A stretch of DNA of 64,000 nucleotides from Thinopyrum elongatum (GCA_011799875.1 CM022302.1:303005048-303069047); one strand, 5' to 3'. Positions 12,370-24,150 are shown, counted from the stretch's first letter. The notes: generated by a model from the letters alone, not told the origin. Program-made: numbers and translations.

Positions 12370-12820
12370 TAGATCAATCTAGCAGCTTTTCTCTTGGGAT
12401 TTGTTTAGTTAAAAGTTAGCCATTGAAACTTCATGTACTTCGTTTGTGTCCAATGAATAGGCCAAGACTGCTTTCAGATCGCTTCATGGTTATTTAGATT
12501 TCTTTATCATATTCTTGCTTGCTTTTCGATTGCATGCAGGAATAGACCTTCGTGGTTAGGCTAATTGTGCTTCCGATATCGTCAGTAACCTCAGGAGATT
12601 AATTTAGTGATTGCTAAGGCGCAACATCGTGCATGTTTGTAGTCGGATCGTCAAAGTCGACTCCACCAAATCATAGGTATCATCTCATCGAAAGATTGGG
12701 ACACCCTCGCCTCTATGACAAATGGATCATGCCGAGTCGGCGATCCTGGTCAAAGAGCCAGATGGGCCAAGTACAACCAGTATAGGGCTCGTAGAGAAAA
12801 ACTGGCCGCCTCAGTGTCGC

Positions 12821-13250
12821 TGATGGGTAACGAAGCATGAAAATCAAAAAAAATTCCTACGAACACCCAAGATCTAATCTAGGAGATGCATACCAACGAG
12901 AGGGGTGTGTGTCTATGTACCTTTGTAAACCGAAAGCAGAAGCGTATAAAACGCGGTTGATGTAGTTGTACTTCGCGGTCCAATCACGATCCAACCGATC
13001 TAGTGCAGAACGGATGGCACCTCCGGGTTTAGCACACATGCGGCTCGATGGTGTCTCCTCCTCCTTGATCTAGCAAGCAAAGGAGGATAAGTAGATGGGA
13101 TGTCAACCAGCACGATGGCGTTGTGGTGATGGTGGTGGTGGAGCACCGCCAGGGTTTCGCCAAGCCAAACCTGGACAAGGTGATGGGAGAGACGGGGAGG
13201 GGCTGTGCTAGGGAAGGGGTTTGGTGCGGCCAGCCCATGTGGGTTGTATC
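12821..13250. mobile_element. Angela/BARE-like copia LTR, 5' part
   Basis: It starts TGATGGGTAACGAAGCATG and continues with AAAAAATTCCTACG, GATCTAATCTAGGAGATGCA and CGATCCAACCGATC, phrases I recognise from Triticeae copia LTRs of the Angela/BARE type. It is cut off at 13250, where element H begins. The rest should resume after H ends, outside the window. The ORFs in it are not genes. Confidence 0.6.
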
Positions 13251-14905
13251 TGTTGGTGCCATATCTGCCTACCTTGTGTTTTGGAGATTGTTCACAGAAA
13301 CATGTATGGACTGATTTGTTTGCTAGTTCATACAGAGAGAAATAGTCCATACAGAACCGAAGAGAATGCTGTCTCTGGTGCAAAGTTCGAGGAACTTCAC
13401 CGAAGTATATCTGTGTTGCAGAGAAGAACGAGCTATATCTAATGAAGTTATACAGACGAGATGTTTTGATGTGAAGGAATTAACCCCTCGAAGCTTTACT
13501 ACTGAAGCGAAGCATATGTCTCGGTATGGTCGTCCGAAGAAATTGACTGCAGCGAATGAAAGTCGAAGACAAAGTGAAGACGTAGTATTCATTTCGTTGT
13601 TGTTCTTCTATTTATTTGAGTCATAGGACCTCCGTACAATTAAGAGGGATATAGGTTCTCGAATCTTAGATCCGCTGTGATGCTTAGCCAAAACCTATGA
13701 AAGTTGCGAGAGAAATCTCTTTGTGTTCCGAGCAAATACTTGTCAGCAAGAGACTGTGATCTTCTTCGCTGCAAGTGATTTGGCTCAGATCGAGGAGTTA
13801 GCATTACTTGCTCCGCAAGTAATGTTACCGTTGTGCTCAAATCCGACCATTGGACTCGTGTCATTTGGCCATTGGCTGCTCTCGATGTCCAATTTGGTCT
13901 TTTCCCATCAAGGAAGGCTACGGCTATAAATAGCCACCCCGCTCCAACATTGTCCGTTGGCTGCTCCGCTTGAGATTTGTGAGAAGATTGATTTGAGCAA
14001 CCCATCTCCGAGTGATTTGAGTTTAAGATCCACCGAGAGAAAATCAAGAGCCCAAACTTAGACAGTGGTTTAGCATCATAGTAGTTCTGAGTCAGAGTTC
14101 TTGTACCTATTAATCTTGAGAGCTGCGCACTCTCTAGACGGATAGGTTTCCACTCGAGTGTTGAAGAGTTGTTTTCTTCACCGGGCTAGATCTTCAGCAA
14201 CCAAGAGTGATTGTGGTTCGTGAATGTCGACCGAAGGCTTGGAGATCGCCGACAAGGATCTACCACGAGTGAAATCAACTGAAGTCTGATCAGCTTCGAG
14301 TTGAAGGAGAATAGGGTGAAGAGAGTTTATCTTCCGTGTTAAGTCATAGTCCCTCCAACCAGACATAGCCCTTTGGCAGAAGGGTGAAATGATCTACCAA
14401 ATCTCTCTGTCGCCATCGAGCACCACTGGTTCATTCTACTTTACTGCATTTCCTTCAGCATTTTTCATTCGTGCTCTATGTCGATAGATTACCTGATCCT
14501 TATCCCTCATTGTAGTTTTCTGTCATATCTGCATCTGAGTTGTTCACTCAAGTTTATCATTGTATCTCATTCCATTACATTTTCATCATCCTGTTCAGCC
14601 GTTCTCATTTCTCCGCTGTGTACCCTGATGCATATCGTTCACCACCCGTATCATGTTGTATCTCATTCTACTGCATCTGTTTGCATGTTGCATTACTCTT
14701 ATCGTGGTTAAACCTATCATTTCCCATGCTCGTATTGTTATCACATCCTTCATTGAGGAACATGCTTCTGACAAAGAAGATTGATTCAGTTTATTTCCTC
14801 CTTTACTTTACTCCGCTGCTGTGATTGGGATCAGTTTCAAAACATTCGAAAGAATTTTTGAATCTCCCATTCACCCCCCTGGTCGATATACTCTCGGTCG
14901 TAACA
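13251..14905 (+). repeat. LTR1 of element H
   Basis: Bases 13251-14372 align with 58346-59466 at almost identical length (1122 versus 1121). A hand count over the first 215 bases gives about 16 differences, roughly 7%. The tail 14373-14905 has no partner in the window because LTR2 is interrupted. The right end is placed after CGGTCGTAACA by its CA terminus. The following sequence is not a clear tRNA-Met primer site, so this edge is less sure. Confidence 0.82.
13925..13932 (+). promoter_or_regulatory. TATA box, LTR1 of H
   Basis: GCTATAAATAGCC is conserved at 59023-59030 in LTR2. It is the likely promoter of the H transcript. Confidence 0.7.
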
Positions 14906-14942
14906 ATTGATGATCTTACCAATTGATATAATTCCCTTACAG

Positions 14943-15922
14943 TTGACTATGAGAGTTTATAAGATGAACTCCTTAACAGGAATCAAGAACTCGTGTCAAT
15001 GAAAGAATCTCATAACGAGTTGGTGTTAGAAAAAGCTTCTCTCTTTGCCGAGCAATCTACTCGCCTTCCTGATGATTTTGATCCTCCTTTCTTAAAATGC
15101 ATAGAGCGTAGTAATGTTGATTCACATGCTGAAACCTCTAATGCCATCATCGAGAAAATTGCTGTAGTTACGAACGATAATGCTAAGCCCTCCTCCGAGG
15201 AATATGCTGTTATTGCTGATGAAAATTGCAGGCTAAAGGACTTGCATGTGACAAGAATGCTAAGAAGCCTAAAAGGGCATCAAACCCTATGTAATGTGCT
15301 CAAGAAGTCAATACTGCATAGAAATCCTTGAAAGGAAGGATTGAGTTTCGAAAGGAAACTCAACGTTGATGGAACTTACTGGACTCCCGAGCAATATCCT
15401 CAAACGAGTTGGGTTTTTGCTACAAGCAAAACACTCGAACCTGCAACTCTGTCAGGATATGATTCCTCCATTCCAGCCATTTCTGATGAGTCTGATGACT
15501 CGAATTACAGACTGTTCAAACAACAGAATGGTAAGGTTTTCGCTCGATATATTGGGAATAACTGCAGGTGTGGCTCATCCAAGAAGCAAATCTGGGTAAA
15601 GAAATGCATCAGTGAAAATCTGTCTGTCACTGCTAACTTGAACATGCAGAGTAATTCTCTTCGAGACAATGATTATCATTCGCAGAATGGTTCAGGAAAA
15701 TTCTCGAATGGGTGTCGATCAAACCTTCGATAGAAGGAGTACATGTGTTCCTATTCAAATCATTATACTCATGTCTCTTGAAACAACTTCAATGCTTACT
15801 CATATGATTACTCTTGGAGTGCACATGTGTCTCACAGATCTCGTTGAAAGAATGCTATTGCTCAAACAAAGAAAATGAGATCCTCGTTGCCCACGCAAGT
15901 GTGGGTTGTGAAAAAGAACTAA
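14943..15922 (+). pseudogene. Copia gag-like protein fragment (H ORF1)
   Basis: One frame can be read from about 14943 to the TAA at 15920-15922 if internal stops at 15329, 15731 and later are ignored. The N-terminal part is an acidic, coiled-coil-like stretch (DELLNRNQELVSMKESHNE). It is followed by KGHQTLCNVLKK and KEGLSFERK, matching the conserved end of the helical region in plant copia gag-type proteins. The last part has NNFNAYSYDYS and QVWVVKKN, which resembles the tail usually found just before the copia protease. I infer a gag relic. The expected zinc knuckle is not evident, and no pol follows: only about 490 bases separate this ORF from the next TATA box. Confidence 0.6.
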
Positions 15923-16407
15923 CTCCCTCCTGCAGATGTTATCTCGGGGTTTTTCATCGTCCTTCTATTAACCTGAGATCCTTTGTTGGTGCCAGTTCTT
16001 TGTGTTTTCTTTCGCATCTTTTTGTTCGTTTGTTTTTGTGTTCTATCCGTATGTTAACTCACTCAGAGCTCTTTGGTTTTGTGTTATCCTTCGTTTGGCT
16101 GAGTGTTTTGATTCGGACCCTGCTCTTTCTCATCCTATCCTTGTTTTTCATCATAAATAAGCAACTTGCTCTGAAGAAGATTTCAATCCGATGTCCTTGG
16201 TCACGAATGAAATCAACTTCGAACAGTTATCCATTTTGGCACTTGCCCTTCTTCAAACCCTTCGGTCTTCCGTTCAGTTACCAAGATTCTCGCAGGAAAC
16301 GGCTGACACATGCCCACTATCTCATGATCGTGATCTCTTCCGTTGAATGTGGAGCGTCCCATGTTTATCGGCCGTAGATCTTGGAGGAAGCGGTTTTGCC
16401 CTTGGGC

Positions 16408-16415
16408 TATATAAA
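16408..16415 (+). promoter_or_regulatory. Internal TATA box of element H
   Basis: GGGCTATATAAACCCCCCCT is followed by a C/T-rich leader typical of grass mRNA starts. It lies about 1.5 kb downstream of LTR1 and upstream of ORF2. This suggests a second, LTR-independent promoter. Activity is inferred. Confidence 0.55.
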
Positions 16416-16779
16416 CCCCCCCTCCAGGCTTCTTCTTCCTTGTTCTTTCTCAGTTCGTCCTCAACCACCCTCTCGCTCTCTGCCCTAGCCCGAGCTCGAA
16501 GCAGCGCCGTCATTGCATCTCGCCGTGTAATTCCAGTGAAGCCTCGCCTTCGTTGGTCACGCCAGTGCGGTATTTCTTCTTCTCCGCATTGCCGTAGTCG
16601 ATCTTTGTTGCCAAGTTAGGACGCATAGATCTAGAGCTAGCCCTGTCCATTCCTCTGTTCTAGGGTTGTTCTTACCGACGCGATTTCTTGTGCTTTATTT
16701 TCTTGCGGTAGATCTTTAGGGCTCTCTAAGTTATGGCTTATACGGTTTGTAGTTTCACCTCACACCAGTCTTTTCTGAT

Positions 16780-16784
16780 CTAGG
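16780..16784 (+). repeat. Target-site duplication CTAGG (left) of element C
   Basis: It is identical to 27485-27489. Joining across the element gives continuous H sequence. Confidence 0.96.
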
Positions 16785-17705
16785 TGTCGGTGCAACAAAC
16801 CCTGGGTCTGTTGCCCTGACTGTGCACAGGCACGAGAACAAGATTACAACAACAAGGCCGTGTCAAGATACAAGAGACCAAGATCTTCGAAGAACCAGCA
16901 GGCAGATTAAGAAGGCAAAGACCAAGACAGAGAAGCGAGACACCACCAGGAGAAAAGCCTCCCTTGACGGTTAGACGGACCTGGCAAAGACAAGGGCTCC
17001 CCCGGAAGAAAGCATTCAAGACGTCTCGGCAGGGCCTGCCGGGACTCACGAGGGCAAAGACACCTCACCAAGCCATCTCACGACGACCCACGTCATTAAT
17101 CAATGCGGTGTCAAGCCGCAAAGTGACTAAGTGGCAGCCATTCGCCACATGGTGGCCTCTTTCTACAAGAAATACCTACAGATGACACCCGTCCTGCGGC
17201 GTTTCAAGCAAGCAGGCATGGAGCTGGCAAGACGAGCCCGGCAAGGCTTGCCGGGCAAGCAACAATGTGACATTGAGCGGTGCATTTAATGCACTCTATC
17301 AGCCTGCAGAATTAGGTATGATAGCACTGTTTGTTATCTTATCAGTGCATAATGACTGTTTTGCCACTGTGGCGACCCCTTAACCTATAAAAGGAGGCCC
17401 ATGGCAACCGTAGCAAGGGTTGGAAAGTTGAACACCCCCACGCTCGTACGCGCGTAGTCACTGCCTCCCCAGGGCGAGCCTGCCGGGCAAGTGTACTACG
17501 CTCCACCACCACTTTTACACCATCAATCCACCAAAGCAGGAGTAGGGTTTTAGGCCTCGCGGCGGCCCGAACTTGGGTAAAATTGCCCGTGTGATCTCTG
17601 CCGTGCTGTCCCACGTTCTTCTGCTCTTTGTGCAACGCGACATCCCCCCTGCCGAACCAGCAAGGGGCCCCTTGGCCCCATAGGTGGCCGTGGTTTCCCG
17701 TGACA
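16785..17705 (+). repeat. 5' LTR of element C (921 bp)
   Basis: Its termini are TGTCGGTGCAACAAACC and CCCGTGACA. It carries TATAAAAG at 17386-17393 and a leader containing AGCAGGAGTAGGGTTTTA. Differences from the 3' LTR are mostly transitions. Confidence 0.97.
17386..17393 (+). promoter_or_regulatory. TATA box, 5' LTR of C
   Basis: CCTATAAAAGGAGGCCC is conserved at 27165-27172 (3' LTR), at 61446 (related LTR) and at 62120 (element D). Confidence 0.75.
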
Positions 17706-17709
17706 TCTT

Positions 17710-17727
17710 TGGCGCGCCAGGTAGGGG
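17710..17727 (+). other. Primer-binding site of element C
   Basis: TGGCGCGCCAGGTAGGGG starts four bases after the LTR end. The same 18 bases follow the LTR of element D (62414-62431). The tRNA was not assigned. Confidence 0.75.
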
Positions 17728-17750
17728 ATCGCTTGCGCGAACCTAAAAGC

Positions 17751-19930
17751 ATGAGCAGCGCGTCATCTTCATCACCATCTTCGTCTTCGACGGCGCCGTC
17801 GGCAATGGCGCCCAAGAAGAAGCCCGGTGCTGCTGCTCACCCATCCACCTCGAAGGCGCCGCCGCCCGCAGCCACCAATGCTGCGGGGGACGCAGAGGCG
17901 AACGAGAGTGTGGACGCCGCTGGGGCTGTGGTCGGGGCAGGCGGCACCGTCACCACTTCCCCTGCGGTCGAAGCAGGAGCAGGAGACGCTGGAGGAGAGC
18001 AACATCAGCAACACCCCGATGGCCATGCTCCGCGAGGTACGGGTGAAGGGGCTACTCCATCCATACTCCTTCCCCTCGCCGACGAGCACAGCCGCAGCGA
18101 TGGCACTCGGTCCGGGGCAAATCGCCGCCCTCCGGCCACCCCCACCACCGGGGCGGCCGCAGCGCGTGCACCTCCCCCGGGACGAGTCGACCAGGCTGCT
18201 GCGCCTAGTGGAGCTACTGACCATCAAGCGCCATCACCACGCCACCATGCCATCCAGGTGGCCACCCCGCAATAGCGGGGACGTGATATGGTCGCTGCTG
18301 GCCCCGTCAGGAGCTGAGAGACGGCGCGATCTGCGTCATCATCGCCCATACCAAGTACCGCTACGGAGGCCATGGCGCGGGCTCAACTGCTGCTGAGGTT
18401 TCCGCCAGCGGCCGAGCAGATGGATGAATGGCGTGCCACCATCCAGAGCCTGCTCGGCTTCGCCGAGGCTGGGGGCTCGCAGCAAGCTGGCCCGCCACGG
18501 CCTCCCCAAGCGACGATAACGGCCCGTGATGCTGGTCGTACGGAAGGGGCCACCCCCACGGGACAATTCCCGCCACTGCAGCCAGCGCGGGTGTAGTGGA
18601 ATCAATAACCTGATGGCGTCTCAACGGCCTCTTCTGACCCTCGAGCACGTCCAGGCCGGCAGCATGCCCAAGAGGATAGGCGGGGGGGGGGGGGAGACGC
18701 GCGCGTTGTCGTTGAGCAACGCCGCTACGCCCACCGCTGGGCCAATGGGTGTGACGGTCCCGACGTCGATGAGCCTGCACTCGATAATGGTGGGTACCTA
18801 CCTTTCGAGGTTGGGTGCCCTGACTTTACTCATGAGCTACGGCAAGTCCGTTGGCCGTCCGTCCGCACATTCAAGCGAGAGATACCCGAGAAGTACGATG
18901 GGAGGCTGAACCCGGCAGAGTTTCTGAGCATCTACACCATCGCTGTTCAAGCTGCCGGGGGAAGAGATGAGAAGGTATTCGCCAACTACTTCCCTTTGGC
19001 TCTCAAGTCCAATGTGAGGTCTTGCATGATGCACCTGCCAGAGAGCTCCATTTCGTCATGGGCTGATTTGTGCCATGAGTTCATTGGCGCCTTCACTGGC
19101 GGCCATCAAGAACCAGGTCGGCCCAGCGATCTGCAGCTTCTTCAGTAGAAAGAGGGAGAGACTCTCTGGAAGTATTTGCAGAGATTTAGTAGAGTCCACA
19201 GAAACATCACAAATATCCATCCAGCAGCTGTGATAGCTGCCTTCCAGTCCAATGTGCGCAACCGGAAGATTCGTTCCAAGATGAATGTATGGTTGCCCAA
19301 GACTGTGAAGGAACTTTACACCTTGGTAGATAAGTGTGCTCGGATGGAGGAGGGAAGAAAACTGCCCGGATAGGAGGATTGCATTAATGTTGATTCAGAG
19401 GATGATGATGAGTCCACCAGTCAGAAGAAGAGCAAGAAGCGCAAGGATAAGATGGTAATGTCTGTTGAAGGGTCGGGTATACCGGCAAGAAGGTTAAGGC
19501 CGAAACCCCTGGCAAGGAAGCTGCCATGTGCTCTGACTGTCGGGAGGCCGCGGCCGCCGAAAAGGCCGAGAAAGGTGATGGGCCGTACTGCAAGATCCAT
19601 CGGACCAAGGGCCACGACCTTCATCAGGTTGAGTAGCTTGTCAAGAGACAGAAAGCAGAATATGAGAAGCGTGACAAGGAAAAGGGACAAAATGTTGCTG
19701 GCGGTAAGGGTCATGGCGGTGAAGTAAATCGCCTCGGCAGACCTCTTCGGAACAAAGGGAAACCCACCAGGGATCGAGAGAAGGAAGCCTGCGGTGATGA
19801 GAGTAATGAAGGGGATGAAGAGGAAACTAGTGAGCAGGAGTTCCAGAAGGCCACTGACGCCCTATGCGTTGACGGGTGTGCGTCCCTACTTGCCTCTCAC
19901 CGCCAACTCAAGTGGTGGGCGCGTGAGGTT
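17751..19930 (+). pseudogene. gag of element C (broken)
   Basis: The start ATG at 17751 opens a Ser/Ala/Pro-rich N-terminal region (stop at 18273). The conserved piece LARAQL...EWRATIQSLLGF follows near 18366-18470 in another frame. The capsid core lies at about 18885-19372, with EIPEKYDGRLNPAEFLSIYT, AAGGRDEKVFANYFPLALKS and the SSWADLCHEF stretch of retrotransposon gag. It contains an in-frame stop near 19146 and another at 19371. A Cys/His remnant (CSDC near 19530, YCKIHRTKGHD near 19590) is the nucleocapsid-like end. Element D carries the same modules in the same order. Gag would form the virus-like particle; several frameshifts make this copy non-functional. Confidence 0.85.
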
Positions 19931-19936
19931 AATGCC

Positions 19937-20605
19937 GTGGAACCAGCGCCAGGGGCCCGGAAACCACTAAAATGGTCACGCACACCCATCATTTTTTACG
20001 AAGATGATCATCCTGACTGCACCACCGTGGTAGGATGTTTGCCATTGTTGGTCTCTCCAACAATCCGCAACCTCAAGGTCACAAAGATGTTGGTGGACGG
20101 CGGGGCCGGGTTGAATCTGATTTCCCCAAAGGTTATCAGCAAGCTTCAGATAGTAGAGGATGAGTTAAAAGTCACTGTCACGTTTCAAGGAGTTAATCCC
20201 GGCAGGAGTCATCCTAAGGGAAAGATCACGTTGCCTGTGACGTTTGGGGGAGAGCTGAACTACCGGACTAAAAAGATTGTGTTTGATGTGGTTGACCTCC
20301 CCTTGCCGTACAATGGAATCCTTGGACGCCCAGCCCTGGCTAAGTTCATGGCGGTATCCCACTATGCCTACAACATCTTGAAGATGCCAGGGCCAGTTGG
20401 AGTCATTTTCGTCCCATCAGATGAGAAAGACGCAATCATTTGTGTGGACAAGATGTACCGGGATGCAGTCACGGCAGAGGCAGAGGCAGCGGTAGTTCCT
20501 GCCAAGGAGAACAGAGGGAAGAAGAAGGGTAGTAAGGGCTCTGGCAAGGAATTCGGGAAGCGCGCCTCTTCGGAGTGTGCTGCGCCTGTTGATGACTTGC
20601 TGTAG
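19937..20605 (+). pseudogene. Aspartic protease domain of element C
   Basis: It has LVDGGAGLNLIS as active site (DGG instead of the usual DTG/DSG, typical of Tat elements) and ILGRPALAKF as the second conserved motif. The IFYEDDHPDC entry and LKMPGPVGVI follow the lineage pattern. A basic Lys-rich linker comes before the TAG at 20603. The next domain continues in the same frame, so this is one polyprotein interrupted by point stops. The role is polyprotein cleavage. Confidence 0.9.
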
Positions 20606-21790
20606 AGTTCCAACAGCAAGAGATCCAAGGTTGCTGCTCCACAAGTGAAGAAGGTTCCGGCAGGGCTGGCTGGCGTTGATGGTACTTTCACCATCAGCGC
20701 CACCCTCGATGACAAATAGGAAAGCGCGCTCGTTGCCTTCCTGCGGGCGAATAACGATGTGTTTGCCTGGCAACCATCTGATATCCCCAGTGTTCCTAGG
20801 GAGGTAATCGAGCACCACCTTGCTGTCTACCCACATGCCCAACCTGTCAAGCAGAAAGTCCGGAAGTAGGCCTTGGAGAGGTAGTAGTTCATTATAGAGG
20901 AGATCAAGAAACTTGAGGCAGCTGGTTAGGTCAGAGGAGTGCTGCATCCAACGTGGTTAGCAAATCCAGTGGTTGTCCGGAAGGCCAATGGGAAATGGAG
21001 ACTTTGCATAGACTTCACAAATCTCAAGAAGGCTTGCCCGAAAGACCCATTTCCCTTGCCGCGCATCGACCAGATCATGGACTCCACTTCAAGCTGCGAT
21101 TTGCTCTCCTTTTTGGATGCATATTTTGGGTATCATCAAATCTTCATGTCCAAGGAAAACGAAGAGAAGACCTCGTTCATCACCCCGTGTGGTACGTACT
21201 GTTTTATCCGCATGCCTTTCGGATTAAAGAGTGCCGGGTCTACTTTTGCAAGGGCAGTCCAGATTGGTTTTGGGCCACAACTGCACAGAAACATTGAGGC
21301 TTATATGGATGATATTGTGGTCAAAACCAAGGACAGATCAACCCTTATCCAGGATTTGGAGGAGACATTTGCCAATTTGCGCAAGATCAAGTTGAAGCTC
21401 AACCTGGAGAAGTGTGTATTTGGTGTTCCCTCCGGCAAGCTGCTCGGGTACTTTGTATCCCATCGGGGGATCGAAGCCAACCCCAATAAGATCCAAGCCA
21501 TCGAACAGATCCAAGCAAAAAAGACGGTCAAAGATGTAAGGCGTCTGACTGGGTGCGTTTCCGCGCTAAGCAGATTCATTTCCAAGTCTGCCGAGCGCGC
21601 CTTGTCGTTCTTTAAAATCTTGAAGAAGGCAGGACCCATGAAGTGGACTCCAGAAGCAGATGCGGCTTTGCAAGAGTTGAAGGCCTACCTATCTTCTGTG
21701 CCCACCTTGGTTACTCCCAAACCGCAAGAGCTGTTGCTGTTATACCTAGTGGCAACCAATCAAGTGGTTAGTGCAGCCTTGGTGGTGTAG
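20606..21790 (+). pseudogene. Reverse transcriptase of element C
   Basis: It shares the protease frame, with stops at 20717, 20867, 20882, 20885, 20927 and 21788, all TAG. Visible motifs: VLHPTWLANPVVVRKANGKW, RLCIDFTNLKKACPKDPFPL, SFLDAYFGYHQ, RMPFGLKSAGSTF and the catalytic AYMDDIVV. Thumb and connection sequence (LEKCVFGVPSGKLLGY, VRRLTGCVSALSRF) follows. The catalytic aspartates are intact although the frame is closed. It would copy element RNA to DNA in the particle. Confidence 0.93.
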
Positions 21791-22640
21791 CGAGAAGTGG
21801 ATGAAACAGAGAGTGAGCAAAGATCGGCAGAGTCAGATAGGGATCAGGACAAAAATAAGCACGGCAGCGAAGACAACCCCAAGGACACGGCAAGGAAGAA
21901 AGTGGTGCAGTGCCCAGTGTACTTCATCAGTTCCCTGCTACAGGGGGCTAGATCGAGGTACTCTGGCGTGCAAAAGTTGATCTTTGGCCTCATCATGGCC
22001 TTAAGGAAACTGCGCCACTACTTCCAAGCCCATAAGATCACGGTTGCCACTCGCTTCCCATTGCAAAGGATAGTCCGGAACCCTGAGGCTACTGGCAGAA
22101 TAGTGGAGTGGGCTTTGGAGTTATCCTGTTTTGGTTTGAAGCTTGAGAGCACATCAACAATCCAGAGCAGGGCATTGGCAGAGTTTATTGCAGAATGGAC
22201 GCCAACCCCTGACGAGGAAGTGCCAGAAACAGTTATCCCCGGCAAGGAGGCGCCCCAGGAATGGATCTTGTATTTTGATGGTGCTTTTTCCCTACAAGGT
22301 GCAGGGGCTGGCGTGCTTCTCGTCGCTCCCTCCGGGGAACATTTGAAGTACGTTATCCAGATGCATTTTGCCCGGGAAGAGGCAACCAACAATACAGCAG
22401 AGTATGAAGGGCTCCTTGCCGGGCTCAGGATTGCCGTAGAATTTGGAATCAAGAAGCTGATCATTCAAGGAGACTCATAGCTTGTGGTGAGACAAGTCAA
22501 CAAGGATTACCAAAGTTCATTGATGGAGGCATACGTTGAGGAAGTGAGAAGATTGGCGGAGCGCTTTGACGGGTTGCAAATAGAGCACATACCTCGTGCG
22601 GAAAACAGCATAGCTGATCACCTACCAAAGTGTGCTGCCC
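21791..22640 (+). pseudogene. RNase H plus second (archaeal-type) RNase H of element C
   Basis: The same frame continues after the TAG at 21788. The first RNase H is decayed: YFISSLLQGARSRYSGVQKL and ALRKLRHYFQAHKI are recognisable, while the DAS motif is lost before 21790. A second RNase H begins near 22260 with WILYFDGAFSLQGAGAGVLL, then NNTAEYEGLLAGL, IQGDS and an expected Gln replaced by TAG (22478), then LVVRQVNKDY and IEHIPRAENSIADHL. Two RNase H domains in tandem are a known hallmark of the Tat lineage. They remove RNA from the RNA-DNA hybrid. Confidence 0.9.
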
Positions 22641-24150
22641 AAAAGCTTCCTGTGGAACCAGGAACTTTTGTTCTCCATCTTGCTCAGCCCTCCGTATCCC
22701 CAGCAACAATGGCCCGGAAAAGGAGAAAGCTGGACTCCAGTAAGCGTCTCCCAGTAGAGCCATCCGCTCCTGGCAGGGACCCTGTCGGAAACAACTCCTC
22801 AAAACCTGTCGGACCACACCCTCTAGCCGGACCCATGGTCCCAGCGAATGAGGAATGTGCCCCCGCAGTTGAGGAGGTGCCGCTAGTCCTTGTTGCCGAG
22901 CCCCAGGCTCCAATTTGGGCAAGGCACATAGTCCACTTTCTCCAAACCGGAGAACTCCCCAATGACCAAGATGAGGCTGAAAGAGTAGCCCGGATGGCCA
23001 GTATGTACCAGTTTGTCGATGACACTCTGTACAGAAGGAGGCCCAACGGTGTGAAATTGAAGTGCATCTGCCAGGAAGAAGAGAAGGAACTTCTGGCTGA
23101 GATACACAAAGGCATGTGCGGCTCCCACATTGGATCAAGGGCGCTGGTTGGGAAAGCATTCCGGCAAGGATTCTATTGGCCCATAGCCCTCCAAGATGCG
23201 GTTGAGCTCGTCACCAAATGTGAAGCCTGTCAGTTCCATTGCAAGAAAATCCACCTGCCTGCCGAAGCTCTTCAGACAATCCCTTTATCATGGACCTTTT
23301 CGGTCTGGGGGCTCGATATCCTCGGTCCTTTCCCCTGAGCGATCGGGGGCTTTGAATTCTTGTTCGTTGTTATCGACAAGTTTACAAAGTGGCCGGAAGT
23401 TGCTGCATGAGAAAGGTGACTGCTCAATCAGCTATCAAGTTCTTGAAAGATTTGGTGTGTCATTTTGGAATCCCGGCAAGGATCATTACTAACAACGGCA
23501 CCCAATTCACGAGCCGCGCCTTCATGCAATATGTTCATGCCTTCGGAAGCAAGATCTCGTTTGCTTCTGTCACACATCCCAGAAGCAACGGGCAAGCTGA
23601 GAGGGCGAACGCTGAAGTGCTGCGGGGACTCAAAACAAGAACCTTTGATATGCTGCAGAAGCACGGCAGGCGGTGGATCGATGAGCTGCCGGTAGTTCTA
23701 TGGTCCCTCAGAACGACACCAAATCAAGCTACCGGGCGGACTCCTTTTTCCCTGGTCTATGGGGCGGAAGCAGTTTTCCCCACGAAACTCATTTATGGGT
23801 CGCCTCGAGTGCTTGCCTACGACGAAGTAGCGCAAGTTCAGCACCGGCATGACGACGCTGTGCTACTCGAGGAGAACCGTCTCCGGGCTGCTACGCGTGC
23901 TGCACGCTATCAGCAAGCCCTGCGTCGCTATCATAGCCACAGGGTTCATGCCCGGTGTTTTGAGGAAGGCGACCTTGTCCTTAGGCGCGTTCAGTCCGCC
24001 AAGGGTACAAACAAGTTGACACAAAAGTGGGAAGGCCCTTACCGGGCAGTATGAGTCACCAGACCTGGCGCAGTCCGTCTGGAGACCGGAGATGGCATTC
24101 AATTGCAAAACTCATGGACTATTGAGCATCTCCGCAAGTTCTACCAGTAA
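22641..24150 (+). pseudogene. Integrase of element C
   Basis: A linker leads to the zinc-binding HHCC part (HKGMCGSHIG, then CEACQ near 23225). In the catalytic core the first Asp is in WGLDILGPFP. The second is changed: IITNNGTQF where DNGTQF is expected. The Glu is in SNGQAERANAEV. There is a TGA at 23336 and a frameshift near 23405. The C-terminal stretch (DLVLRRVQSAKG, KWEGPYRAV) and the end module NSWTIEHLRKFYQ close near 24150. The Asp-to-Asn change would by itself abolish strand transfer. No chromodomain is seen. Confidence 0.92.

Larger units (their letters stand above)
10086..12820 (+). mobile_element. LTR-like block split by a solo LTR; outer edges unresolved
   Basis: Bases 10086-10378 and 11254-12820 read as one sequence once the solo LTR is removed. 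The AT-rich part repeats loosely related phrases (GAGCTTAAATTTTGTGGAGA, TACTTGCTTCACA) near 10280, 11275, 11440 and 11600, so it holds an old internal repeat. TATATAAG at 12362-12369, followed by a leader, suggests a plus-strand LTR promoter with the LTR end somewhere near 12710. No gene is recognisable. I infer an LTR from the layout only. Confidence 0.5.
15923..16784 (+). other. Element H interior: leader and promoter region upstream of ORF2
   Basis: There is no gene here. The stretch contains the TATA box at 16408 and a C/T-rich leader with GC-rich segments and an intron-like T-rich continuation. It is joined to 27485-27701 once element C is removed. It looks like the promoter and 5' untranslated region of a separate transcript for H ORF2. 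Confidence 0.5.

Noticed and set aside
17628..18396. Alternative overlapping plus and minus ORFs across the element C gag start
   Set aside because: Only the frame starting at 17751 follows the primer site and resembles the element D gag layout; the others are shadows.
20606..24150. Endogenous pararetrovirus origin of the RT sequences
   Set aside because: LTRs, target duplications, gypsy domain order and integrase are all present, and no movement or coat protein was seen.
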